A stretch of 64,000 nt of DNA, taken from NCBI GenBank assembly GCA_011800805.1, contig MPNW01000041.1, positions 62,001 to 126,000 on the forward strand, given 5' to 3'. The notes under the pieces are model-generated. The model was not told where the DNA came from, did not search any database, and worked only from the letters and a program-made list of their open reading frames with translations. The DNA is from Hirudo medicinalis. Taxonomy: Eukaryota; Annelida; Clitellata; Hirudinida; Hirudinidae. A program made the position numbers and the translations under genes. This document shows, one piece after another, positions 11,511-22,079 of the stretch (positions within the stretch are counted from its first letter, which is position 1; every line of letters begins with the position of its first letter).

Positions 11511-11794
11511 CCATGTGCATCCACATGTATCTATGTGCTTGTGTATCCAGATGTATCTATGTGCTTGTGTATCCACATGTATCTATGTGCTTGTGTATCC
11601 AGATGTATCTATGTGCTTGTGTATCCAGATGTATCTATGTGCTTGTGTATCCACATGTATCTATGTGCTTGTGTATCCAGATGTATCTATGTGCTTGTGT
11701 ATCCAGATGTATCTATGTGCTTGTGTATCCACATGTATCTATGTGCTTGTGTATCCAGATGTATCTATGTGCTTGTGTATCCAGATGTATCAGC
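11509..11794. repeat. 26-bp minisatellite with a three-unit higher-order pattern
   Basis: About eleven copies of a 26-bp unit reading ATGTATCTATGTGCTTGTG then TATCCAG or TATCCAC. Units ending CAG (G) and CAC (C) follow the order C G C G G C G G C G G, so the later part is a 78-bp C-G-G higher-order repeat. All three plus frames are open through it because the unit has no stop in any frame. The implied peptides (MYLCACVS, CIYVLVYP) are repeat by-products and I do not call a protein. Confidence 0.92.
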
Positions 11795-11819
11795 ATTGTT
11801 CCATAAGGAATAAATAAGT

Positions 11820-12719
11820 GAATATCCTTAATTCATTCTACTATTGAAAATTATATCGTTTATTTATCGTTGCATATTTACATTTATTATCAGCATTTTC
11901 TTTTATTCTTGCTAAAATGTTGAATCAGTTGCTGTCGGAAGCACTTGCAAAGCAATTAAGTTTTAAACCTAACCATTAATTTAGAGACCGTCCATACCCA
12001 GGTATCGAACCCGCTACTATAGGCCTCTCATTGTCGGCGAATGTGAGAGGATATTGAACACGTGGGCAAACAATGAAATGCTCACAAATCATATTGTTAG
12101 AATGCTGACAATTTGACAGCGAATTCCTTTTTGTTGAGGCATTAATAAGAGAGGCCTCTATCCTGCTCCTCTTGTATGCTCCTTTCTATTGTTGGATTCG
12201 TTGGTCATTCATTGGGAGTGTGATTTTTGAAAATAAATATTTATTTGATTAATTTATAAGATTTTTTTTTATTTACAATAAGAAATATTTTCAGACATTC
12301 TTGCCGCATAGAAAATCGAGATGATTATTTTTACAAAGTCATGTTTCATTTGAAATGAAGAGAAGTTGAAGTAACAAACAAAAACAATTTTTTTTAATAT
12401 GAAAATCTCAAAATTATGGAACATAATTTTATTGAATGGTGAAGTTTGTGTAAATATTTTGTTTGCTTCTTATGACGTACTGACTGACCTCCAGAGGAGA
12501 ATGAAGATGTCATCAAAGATTGAGGAGAAATAAAAGCAAAAAGGGCTGTTTGTTAAGTTTATTAAAATCCCAAAACATAACTGAGATGATTTGGACTTGT
12601 TGGTTGGTGCTAGCGATAATAAAATAAAAAAATGTTAGAAGAATAAGCAGTCAGTTTAAAAATATGTTTGATAAAATAATGCATATGTAATTAATTAATA
12701 GTGTCCGCTTTTCACAAAT
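11820..12719. other. Non-coding stretch
   Basis: No exon was recognised. The one point of note is a perfect pol III box B (GGTTCGATACC on the minus strand, 12001-12011) next to a 7-bp stem; see findings. Confidence 0.45.
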
Positions 12720-14060
12720 CCATCTGTACATGAGGTCGACACTTGCTGGATTGCTAAGCACGGGACTCATCTCGGTTAGATTTGTTTTAAGGCGTATTTT
12801 CTCTCAGAACAGATTGGGTAGGACATTCCATGATGAAGAGACGGACAGTTTCATCCTCCTGAGTTTAAACTTCACATTTGCCATCTGGATGGCGCTTCAT
12901 GAGAAACAAGCACCGGTTCAGAGCACTTTTTCCAAGACGGAGTCTGGATATCATGGTCTCCTTCTTCCTTGAGACTTGAGACTTCCCATATGGTTTGCCA
13001 CTGTTGGATGATGTTGCGGGCCACAGACCTTTTGACATTCTTCATCAGTTCTCCCCTGATAGGAGTCCTTCACATGGAGTAAACAGTCATCAATAGCTGC
13101 TAGTTTGGTCGAACGTGTGCAGTTTTGACTTGACGTCCTGAGGCTGATATCGACTTGCTTCTCTGGAATGAATATTCCAAATCCGTCCCTGTCGTCCAAA
13201 GTCTTGGAGGCGTCTGTTTAGCGGAGGAGGTTTCCTTGGAGATCCTCGATTTTCTCCCTTGCAAAGAGCCTCCTCTGGGTTGTCGGCTGCTTTGGAGAAG
13301 TTCGAGGTATCAATCTCTGGCATTTTCAGTCTCCAGGGGGAAGTTGTGTGAGCCTCCTCTACAATGTCTCTTAGGAGATCTCTCGGAAGCAGGAACTCAG
13401 TAGGCTCTACTGGAGTTGAGATTCTTTTTTTATTCATCATGAGGTGAAGCCTCGCTTGAGCCTTGGACTTCCTGCCATTAGAGATGAAACATTTGTTATT
13501 AACAGACTTGTTTTGGGTAGCGATGGACCTGAGGATTTGGTTTGCCATGAGCTTCTTACCACGTAGGTCGAGAGGAAGCTCACCGCATTCCACTAGCAGA
13601 GTTGAGACACTCGTTCCCTTCATGCCAACACATCAGATCTTCGATGCCTGATACTGGATTTTGTTGTAGACTTTGTGGATTTTGTAGTAGATGTCCTTGA
13701 CGTGTCTGCACCGTAGGTCAATTGCTTGATGGTGGCCCTGTAGACTTGTAGCGGGCTAGATTTGTTTGCACTCCACGAGCTCCCCGAAATGGTTCTAAGT
13801 GCATTGAGGCATTTCAACGGATTCTGACAGTTTCTGCCTGAGCAGTCCAACTTAGTCTTGCATCCAGGACAATACCTAAGAAGGTAGAGACAGGGGGATT
13901 ATTTCCTTGCCGATACGAAGTCTGGTATTGGCCTCGTTCCTCTTGACCCTGCTATTGGTATATAAAGATGCTTGTGATTTAGACGCTGAGATCTTGAAAC
14001 CATTAGCTGATAGAAACTTAGCCGTCGTTGAGTTGTTTCTGTAGGCTGATTATCCATTTA
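12720..14060 (-). mobile_element. Non-LTR retrotransposon relic with RT and RNase H-like remains
   Basis: Reading down the minus strand from about 14045, the frames give AKFLSANGFKISASKSQ, TFLGIVLDARLSWTAQAE, KIQYQA and then GTSVSTLLVECGELPLDLR. These are RT palm/thumb motifs of a LINE ORF2. Further on, GFGIFIPEKQVDISLR and STKLAAIDDCLLHVKD resemble an RNase H domain. The last part fits the C-terminal zinc-knuckle pattern (TGACF..., then a Cys-rich ETVhhLLMECP-like segment, 12730-12960). Several frameshifts and stops interrupt it, so it is inactive. It is unlike the relics at 2086 and 3101 because of its RNase H and Cys-rich end. Confidence 0.75.
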
Positions 14061-15065
14061 CTCATTTGTTGAGACTTAGACTTATAGACTTAAGGCTCAA
14101 ATTAGGTTTTACATTTGTCACCAGTGACTCAGAAGGAAGGCAGACTTAGATTTGGTTTACATGATGTTGCATGGATTTGTTGAAATGCAATCAGTCCGTG
14201 ATCCATGTGCCATGCAAATACAGAACAAGGGACATAACTTATAACTGTGTACTTATAGGTCATGCGGAAATTCTTTTTTGTTAACAAGATGTGAACAAAT
14301 CTTCCACGACGAGGAATGTGAATGCGTTCAATGTGTCTGTTGTAATGAATTTTATGTGGACATGAAGTTCAAACTTTCATTTTTACATTTTCAACATGAC
14401 AATTGTTTTCGAAGCGAGGGTCCGGCCCTTGCCTAATCTATTTTACCTTATTTTAAATTAAATAGTCGCATAATTGTGTTCATAACTCATTCATGGCATA
14501 TTTTTGTGATATTTCAACGTCCACAACCAATTATTTCTTCTGTCAAATTTTCAAATTTATCTTTAACAAAGCATTCATAAACCTTCTAATTAACGTGATA
14601 TGTTTAATGACAGCACTTCGTAAGACAGGTAATTTCTGGAGAAAGTGGATTAAAAAAAAATGCATTTATGAAAGATGTATTTATCGGACAATCGAATAAA
14701 AAATAAAAGTTTCAACAAGCTGTAATAGTTTCTTTGAAGGGGGAGCATCTTATTTTGTATTAGTTTATGGACGTAACAATTCAATGGATGACAAAATTCA
14801 TGGATGAATGGATGCTAATTTTATGAAAAGTGTCTAATTGAACACAACTCTAATCGTATTCATTGCACCATGATTTTATTGTGAAGCATTAGAAATTGTT
14901 ATATGTTTATCGACAGATGGCCTGTGAACCTGTTATTAATTTACGAATAAATATAATTGTTGGTAATTAATATTATTTACATCAGTTAGCAATCCGGTAA
15001 TACTGATGCAAATAATGATATCAACATTTCTCAAACATTAGAAGCTCACATAAATAATGTAATCG
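14061..15065. other. Non-coding stretch
   Basis: A/T-rich sequence without recognisable exons or repeats apart from short poly-A and TAA patches. Confidence 0.45.
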
Positions 15066-15212
15066 ATATGGTCTCAATAAGGGCAGTCCTGATAGCGGGA
15101 CGTCGCTCCCTTAGGACTGACCCTCGGCCGATGGCATTTTACTTTTATGTTGATATTTAATGCGCATATTTACTTGTTCGGCTCAATAAAATAAAAAAAA
15201 ATAAAAATAAAT
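15066..15212 (+). mobile_element. 5'-truncated LINE 3' tail, second copy
   Basis: Closely matches the tail at 2888-3010: CAGTCCTGATAGCG, CTCCCTTAGGACTGACCCT, GCCGATGGCATTTTACTTT, TATTTACTTGTTCGGCTC, then AATAAAATAAAA. Only the 3' end was inserted. Confidence 0.85.
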
Positions 15213-15425
15213 AAACATCGGCCTCTTCTCACTCAACCGTCATTTCATAAATTTCAAGGTTTCGCTAATCCTTATATTAATCTTCCCTTATGTGAACTAT
15301 TGCAATATTGTTTGAGCAAGGCCCCCTGGTTGGCTGTTGACCCCCGACTTTCGTCTAGAAGCAAGCATAAGACATCTCCTCGAGTTGTGCAAGGGTTTGC
15401 CCCCCTGGAAAAAGCTGAAATGACG
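15213..15425 (+). mobile_element. Short RT fragment joined to repeat family X, copy 2
   Basis: Directly after the LINE tail, shifted frames give HSTVIS.ISRFR and LIFPYVNYCNIV, matching the LIYPY..YCN.VW region of LINE RTs. At 15311 this passes into repeat family X (CTAGAAGCAAG, TCCTCGAGTTGTGCAAGGG, CCCCCCTGG, TGACGTCG). The tight packing suggests a nested insertion site. Confidence 0.55.
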
Positions 15426-15429
15426 TCGT

Positions 15430-16150
15430 ATTACATTATGTTATTAGTACATTTGTGACGATAGTTTCTATCAAAGCTGATCATTATGCGTTCTTACAAC
15501 GTTCGGAAATGATCAAATCCGTGTTTGCAAGTTGTAACTTAAAGTTTCGCTTCATAAGTGAATGTGCTCCCCATTATTTTATCCATGATTTTCTTCCAAT
15601 CCCTCACAGCTATTCATTCAAACACCTCAGAAGAATAATTTAATGACATCGGTTGTCTCAGGTCAATAAGAACGATTCCTCACAAAGTTTAAACACAGTT
15701 GAATCACTTTCTTCTGATTGCGATTTGATTCCTCACATGAGAAATATATTTGTTTAAATAGGCAGTCAACCTTGAGTCGATTGTTACTGGATGTGATCTG
15801 ATTGAAATGAATTCACCCTTGGGAGGGCTGTGTAAATGGTAAATGTAATGAACTCAAAAGATCGGCTAAATACAAATTAAAATACCAATGAATAAGGTGT
15901 GCCATTTGGGGAACGACTATGAAAAGCCAAGCGAAAGTTTGTCCCCACACCTTTATGAAATAAATGTAAATGTGAATAAACGGAGATGAAATGACGTTAT
16001 GAGTAGGTTATAATTATTTTACATGATAATTTATCTCATCGTGACAAGTGCCTTAAAAATCCAAGGATTTGAGCGCAAGAAACTGGAAATATCTAGATAT
16101 TAGTCGTTTTGGTATTATTTAATATGAAATTATATTTCCATTTTTCTCTA
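15430..16150. other. Non-coding stretch
   Basis: No exons or recognised elements. Short ORFs here have no supporting features. Confidence 0.45.
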
Positions 16151-16155
16151 TTATT

Positions 16156-17018
16156 TCAAATTTGGTCCATCGACAAAATTAATTTTTTTATAAAGTCTGT
16201 TTCCAGATTATTCCAGGAGGTCCTGATGGCATCTTCCAACTCTGATTTAGAATTAAATTGTCTTCCATCTTTGTAGACCAGTCTTGACAACTTTACCCAA
16301 GCATTTTCAATTGAATTGAGGTCAGGAGAACGAGCTGGCCAACTCCAAACGTTTATGTTTCTCTCTTGGAAAAGGTCCTTGTCAGTTTGCAAGTATGGAT
16401 TGGAGCATTATCCTGCTGAAATACATAATTAGCACCATACATCCTCTCATCAAAAGACACTTTAATATGATATGCTGATTTTGCTTTCCTTGTAGAAAGG
16501 CTAGATCAGTGAGTCCATCATGTGAAATTCCTGCCCAAATCATGACTGTTCAGCTCCATGATTTCTGCTGTAAAATGACTCCTTTTCTAATCCGAGGTCA
16601 TGCCAATAAAACTGATAACCATCAGGTCCATCTACATTGAATTTTTTTTCATCAGAAAAAATTGTGTTGGTCCAACTTTCTCTGATAACATTGTTTTGGC
16701 CCACTGAACTCTGGCAATGTTGAGATGTTCTTGCAGAGCTGGAACTTTCAATCTTTTTTCATATTTTAAAATCTTGCTCGCATTTAAGTAATTTATTACT
16801 GTATTCTTAGAATCAGTTAAATTTATCTATGTTCTTAGATGGTTGGCAGAAACTTTACCCGATGATGCTCTGCTCACCAGCAGTCTCTGGCAGACAATTT
16901 CTTCTTTCTTCCAGGAGATTTCTTGGTTCCATAGTCTTCAGCATTCAAATAATTAGAAATAACATTTATGGACCTGGTGAGCTCTTTAGCAATCCGCGAT
17001 CTTGTAATAATTGGCTTG
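16156..17018 (-). pseudogene. Tc1/mariner transposase relic
   Basis: A DDE transposase of the Tc1 type in broken frames. N-terminal side: RIAKELTRSINVISNYL and KKSPGRKKKLSARD resemble the paired-like HTH and GRPR linker region. Centre: KILKYEKRLKVPALQ, then FSDEKKFNVDGPDGYQF around the first Asp and NYVFQQDNAPIHTCKL around the second. C-terminal side: WSWPARSPDLNSIENAWV, holding the final Glu. Stops and shifts occur throughout, so it is dead. No terminal inverted repeat was recognised. The 5' end abuts a SINE at 17019 and the transposase does not resume beyond it. Confidence 0.88.
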
Positions 17019-17190
17019 TATATAGCGCCATATGCATAGCGTCAGAGACGCTTTTTGTTAACCATTTATACAGCGCTCCCTCCCAAGGGCGCTTGTGGCA
17101 GTGCAGGCTGGGTTTCGAACACTACACATTACGACTGTTGCCATTACCGCCGCATGCAGAAACGCAACCTATTCGGCCAACCTGCACGCA
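17019..17190 (-). mobile_element. tRNA-derived SINE, copy 2 (tail A)
   Basis: A complete-looking copy in reverse orientation. On the minus strand it runs GCAGGTTGGCCGAATAGGTTGC, hence box A, then box B (GTTCGAAACCC), the AGCGCC-type body and the tail AGCGTC...GGCGCT. It borders the Tc1/mariner relic. Confidence 0.82.
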
Positions 17191-17694
17191 ATTAGTCCGT
17201 TATGACAACACATTCAACAAATTCGTCCTGCCGTCTCACAAAAATTCATAACACAAAAATTGTAATTACTGCTTACGTTTAATATAATTTATTAACAGAT
17301 AATTAACAATAACACCTATAAATATTAATAAATAAGCTATAATTAAAAACAGAATATTAGAACATTGTAATACTGGAACTGTCTTCCCCATGCTTTAATC
17401 TGCCAATCTTAATTCAAATAATAAAACTTCATCAAGTTATCTTGTTATTGTTGTTTGTTACCGTTGTATCGCAACGGTATAATTAATATTATAATTAATA
17501 TTATTGTTATAATTAATATTATTATTATAACAATAGTTATTACAACATTCAATCTCTTAGTTAGTTTACGTTGCACTTAATCTCTTCATCATCGGTCCAC
17601 AATAAGAGATCTACTTCTTCTTTTACCCGCATGTAGAAGTTCAAGTGATTCAGATCGTCTTCAAAGGAATGTTGAAACCGTCAGAGGTCCGAGG
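17191..17694. other. Non-coding stretch, 3' flank of the COUP-TF gene
   Basis: A/T-rich, with repeated TAATTAATATTATT words near 17480-17530. It probably contains the 3' UTR of the receptor gene; no poly(A) site was fixed. Confidence 0.45.
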
Positions 17695-20597
17695 TCAGAG
17701 GTAGGGCCAGTTATGGGGGGTTCCGGAGAGCATGTCGCTGATGAGGGTGTCGATTGGAGTCTTTCCAATGAGGCGAACAAAGAAGAGTTGAACGATGGTC
17801 TGTGGAGACACAATCCTTAAGGACGGGAGCCTCAGGAGTAGTTTTCCAAATCTGTTCGGTTGAGTGGAGGAGTAGGTCTTTTGGATGTATTCTTCCAGGG
17901 CTCGTAGGGATTTCTCCTGGAGACACTCGATGTGACTGGGATCAGAAAGCCCTGGCGAATCTGTAAGTGGATTGTTACATAATTTATTAATAATAATATA
18001 ATTGTTATAATTGTTATTATTATTATTGTTATAATTGTTATTGTTATTGTTATTATTATTATTATTGTTATTATTATTATTATTATTATTATCATCATCA
18101 TCATCATCATCATCATCACTATTATCATCAATCTTATTATTAAAGTGAATTGTTATGATCGGCAAATTATAATTTAATTCGCAAATATGATACAATTAAT
18201 TCATGAAAACCTGAAGAAAATAAGGCAATCGCCTTGAGACAACTGAATTCCGCAGAATCGAGTTTGAGGAGTCTCAGTCTGTCGATGATGTCCTGGAAGA
18301 TCTTCACTTGGTCTATGTACGCCATGAAGCTGGAGTGGGGGTGGTTGGACCAAAGTTGAGCCGATGGGACTGCCATGCAGCACTGGGCAGCATTCAAGAC
18401 AAACAACTCGCTCCATGTCATCCTGAGAACTGCAACCTTGCAGGTTGAAATGATTGTTTTCGTGATTGTTAATTATCGGGTTTGCTGTTAAATATGATAC
18501 ATTTTTATGTGACCACCCATCATTAAGTATTTCTATGAACATGCAATACATAAATACATGTTTTGTGGTTTGTTAAATATATTTTCAGTATTCAAAATAT
18601 CACTTCAAGTAATTCTCAGGAATGCTTTATTTTTTTATGAATTATAAATAATTTCATTTGTGTCATTATATTGCGATTGTGAAAAAGATCAATGAAATAA
18701 TTTGTACGAAAAGAGATTAAAAAATCTGTGAGAAGTGATTCTAAAACGTTCTTGTTATTATTATTTTCTGCGATGAACATTAAATGTAGTTATTTCCATC
18801 TTAAAATATCATCATAATCATCATCATCATCATCATCGTCAATATCACTGATAATTAAATATTTATACTATTATTCATATTTTCATCTAATCAATTTGAG
18901 TCTGCCGCAGACAAATCGAGAGAAGTTGTTCTCAGTCATTCATCGAAGCACCTGCTTCAAAGTGACCAACATGTGACATGTTCTCAATCAAAGACCTTCA
19001 ATAGTTACGTGTGGGATTGATATGCTGAATTTATGTGTATATGTTTGTATTACAGCCTTAGTATTAGACATGTTTTCAAAACATTCGTGTCGCAAGTAAT
19101 TTACATACATTAACATGACCACTTATTGTTTTCATGAACCTAGAAATATTTAAATATTCATTTCATGAATTTATAAATAATTAAAGACGTAAATGTAACC
19201 TGGTCAGAGAGTGACAGATCTGGAAAGAAAGGAATGTTTCGTGCCCATTCGACGGCACTGAATAAAAGTCTGGCAGCCAACTCACAAGCGCCACTGACTG
19301 GTGAATTTGAATTTGAATATCCACCCATCACAGCGAAGGTACCACCCACCGCTCCATTTCCACCAATCCCTGGCGAGTAGTAGCCATGAGGTGAAGGTTG
19401 CTGGAGTCTGGGAACAAAGAGGCTTGTCATGGAATATGGTTCGGCTCTGACCAGGAGGGAGATGAAACTTGATGAAGGGTTCAGAAAGTCCGTTTGTATT
19501 TCTCGTCTCATTTTCTGACCTGCTTGGGTTGGCTCAACGAAGGCAGACAAACGTGTTGCTGAGGCGGAAGAAGTTGATGACGACGACGATGATATTCTGC
19601 TCTTCTGCACAGCTAAACAAAACCAAGAAAATTCCTCATTAAATCAAATAAATAAATAATTAAATGCATTCGAGAATTATTAGAGAAGCCATTTTGAAAC
19701 TCGATGCTGCGTAAATAGGAGGAGAAAATGTCTGATGAATAAGTAATTGCTTGGAGTCGGTCACTCGAGTTGGTCATGCTTGTGAGCATGAATAATCGAA
19801 ATTAGTTCTGCTTCTCCGATGTGCAAGTGACAAACAAAACCAAAGCACAGACTGACCATCTCTCTTCATGCCAACTTCGTAGCATTTTCTCAACCTGCAG
19901 AACTGACACTGGTTCCTGTGGTGGGGGTCGATAGGGCAACTCCCCGAACCCCTGCAATTGTAGGCCAAACTTTTTCTAACAGATCGTTTGAAGAAACTCT
20001 TGCAGCCTGAATTTGAAAGGTTGTCTGATTTCAAACGAAATTTAAATTTTGTTTGTGTTTTAACGTTTACATTTTGCGTCCAAATTAATATGCAATGATT
20101 AAATTGAGAACAAATAGTAATACTTGAGAAAGTTGAGAAACCTCAAAATTTAAATCATGATACAATCTCAAACCACCTTCGCAAGTGACCACGCCATAGT
20201 GCTTGCCTGAACTCTTGTCTCCACAAACAACACAATCCGTCAACGTTGCCGAGGACACCGACGTGGCCGACAGAGACGAAGAACACGACAAAGGACCATC
20301 ATTCAACGTAGGGGGATCGTCGGAGGTTTTTGTTGAGGATGGAGTGTCCCTGTTCTTGTGCTCCTCTGATTTTACAGAAGTCCCCTCGCATTTCTTTCGT
20401 GGGGGTTCGCCGAGCTGTTGGTAAGATGGTTGGTGTTGTTGACCAGTTGATGGGTAAGAGGAATAGAAGTGGCTGGAATAACTGGGAGTGAGGACGGAGG
20501 GTGAGTAGCCGTAAGAGAAGGAGGAATGCGCGAAGAAATTCGAGTCGTTGTTGATGTTGTTCGCTGTGCACGATTCATTGTTCCAACTGGATAGCAT
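17695..20597 (-). CDS. COUP-TF/Seven-up orphan nuclear receptor (NR2F family), 491 aa
   Basis: A nuclear transcription factor that binds direct repeats of AGGTCA-like half-sites; relatives act in neural and mesodermal patterning. Five exons: 20597-20177, 20006-19857, 19612-19200, 18436-18211 and 17960-17695. Exon 1 has a Ser/Tyr-rich N-terminus and the first zinc finger ([20 protein letters not shown], from residue 122). Exon 2 completes the DBD with the P-box [11 protein letters not shown] and [19 protein letters not shown]. Exon 3 holds a Ser-rich hinge and [18 protein letters not shown], exon 4 [14 protein letters not shown], and exon 5 SLQEKS-like and [31 protein letters not shown] and final NWPYL. 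These LBD blocks are diagnostic for COUP-TF. YGVVTC replaces the usual YGQFTC. The chosen ATG follows TTTCAG directly, so an upstream 5' UTR intron is possible. Confidence 0.95.
18047..18118. repeat. (ATT)n/(ATC)n microsatellite in COUP-TF intron 4
   Basis: A trinucleotide run between exons 4 and 5. It extends chance open frames into the intron. Confidence 0.9.
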
Positions 20598-21860
20598 CTG
20601 AAATTGAATTTTATCAACAGTAGCATCAGCATTATGTAAGTAACGTCCTTTTATTTGTGTGTCGTGTATCAACAAATATTTACAATATTTGTGTGTCGTG
20701 TATCAACAAATATTTACAAATATTGATCATTGTGTAAACCTCCGCACACAAACAAGATATCCAAACCGACGAAACAGAAATAAAAGTTTGTGTGACCAGA
20801 TGAATACCATTCAAATGAAAACAACTCGTTACAATGTTTCAAACGATTGCAAAATTTATGGAAAAAGAATCCAACCTTCATTCGTTTTCATGTTTCATTC
20901 AACTACATTCATATTCATGTTTCATTCAACTACATTCATATTCGACTACAAACAGCTCCGCATGTAAACGATTCCAACACAAGATCTTCCAACAGCAATA
21001 ACGACACTGTCGACTTGCGCAACAAGAGCAACAAGGCTTACGTAACTCAATGAATGGGTTGCAAAATGAATGAATGACGTCACATGCGATCAACTCCCCG
21101 TGGACCACCGCTATTAAACTCGAGACAAATTCCTGTCTTCAGGTTAAAGTTGCCTGACCGGATGTCAATCACTTTTAAACCGACCAATCAGCGCGCGACC
21201 TGAGCCTCCTTGTTTACGTGAATATTTGACCCTGAAGGTTACACAGGCTGTCTGGAACATGTGATTTTCCTTGAATTTCAAATATTTATTTAATATTTTA
21301 CTTTGCACAACCACTGGTCGAACATGAAGCAATATGCTGTTTGAGTAAAATGAGGCATTCTGTAACAGTGTATGATTTATATAATTATAAATATTATTAT
21401 ATAATTATAAATATTATCATATAATTATAAATATTTTCAAATGCATTTAAATAAAATAAAATTAATTAATTTAAAGAAATAAAGTTAAATAATAATGATC
21501 GCCTTAAAGTCTTGTGCTCATCGGATGAAACGAGTTAAAGGAAGTTTGCAGCAACACATTAGAGTTGTTTACAGGTTGCGAATTGAACTGCGAGGTAATT
21601 CATTTCATCCGTGACTTCTGACCGAACGAGATTTCAATTGACCAAGTTATTCTTATCGTACAACAACGCTTTGAAGATTCCCTTATCAACGTGGTCTTGT
21701 GGAAAACCAGCATGGTGGATATGTGCTGGTCAGTCGATTGATTTATATTCGTTTGTGGATTTGAAATTCACATAATATTAGTAACTTAATATTACCATTA
21801 TGAAATCATTATTTCATTGTGCTAAAATGCATTTGTAATAATAACTTTATAATAGTTATT
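20598..21860. other. Upstream flank of the COUP-TF gene
   Basis: No other gene was recognised. There is a 26-27-bp direct duplication near 20676-20720 (TTTGTGTGTCGTGTATCAAC) and one near 20895-20945 (TTCATGTTTCATTCAACTAC). A/T-rich TATAATTATAAATATT words repeat three times near 21378-21435. Confidence 0.5.
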
Positions 21861-21861
21861 A

Positions 21862-22071
<210 letters not shown>

Positions 22072-22079
22072 TGATCGAC

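Noticed and set aside
11431..11817. A 128-aa Cys/Tyr/Val-rich ORF
   Set aside because: It is the translation of the 26-bp minisatellite; two other frames are equally open.
12730..12972. Plus-strand 80-aa ORF
   Set aside because: The opposite strand carries the C-terminal motifs of a retroelement; this ORF is its shadow.
16829..17251. Plus-strand 140-aa ORF
   Set aside because: It runs antisense through the Tc1 relic and the SINE.
17695..18195. Reading the Asn/Asp-rich run as part of the receptor
   Set aside because: It is intron 4 microsatellite; a proper acceptor (CTTACAG) at 17961 starts the exon.
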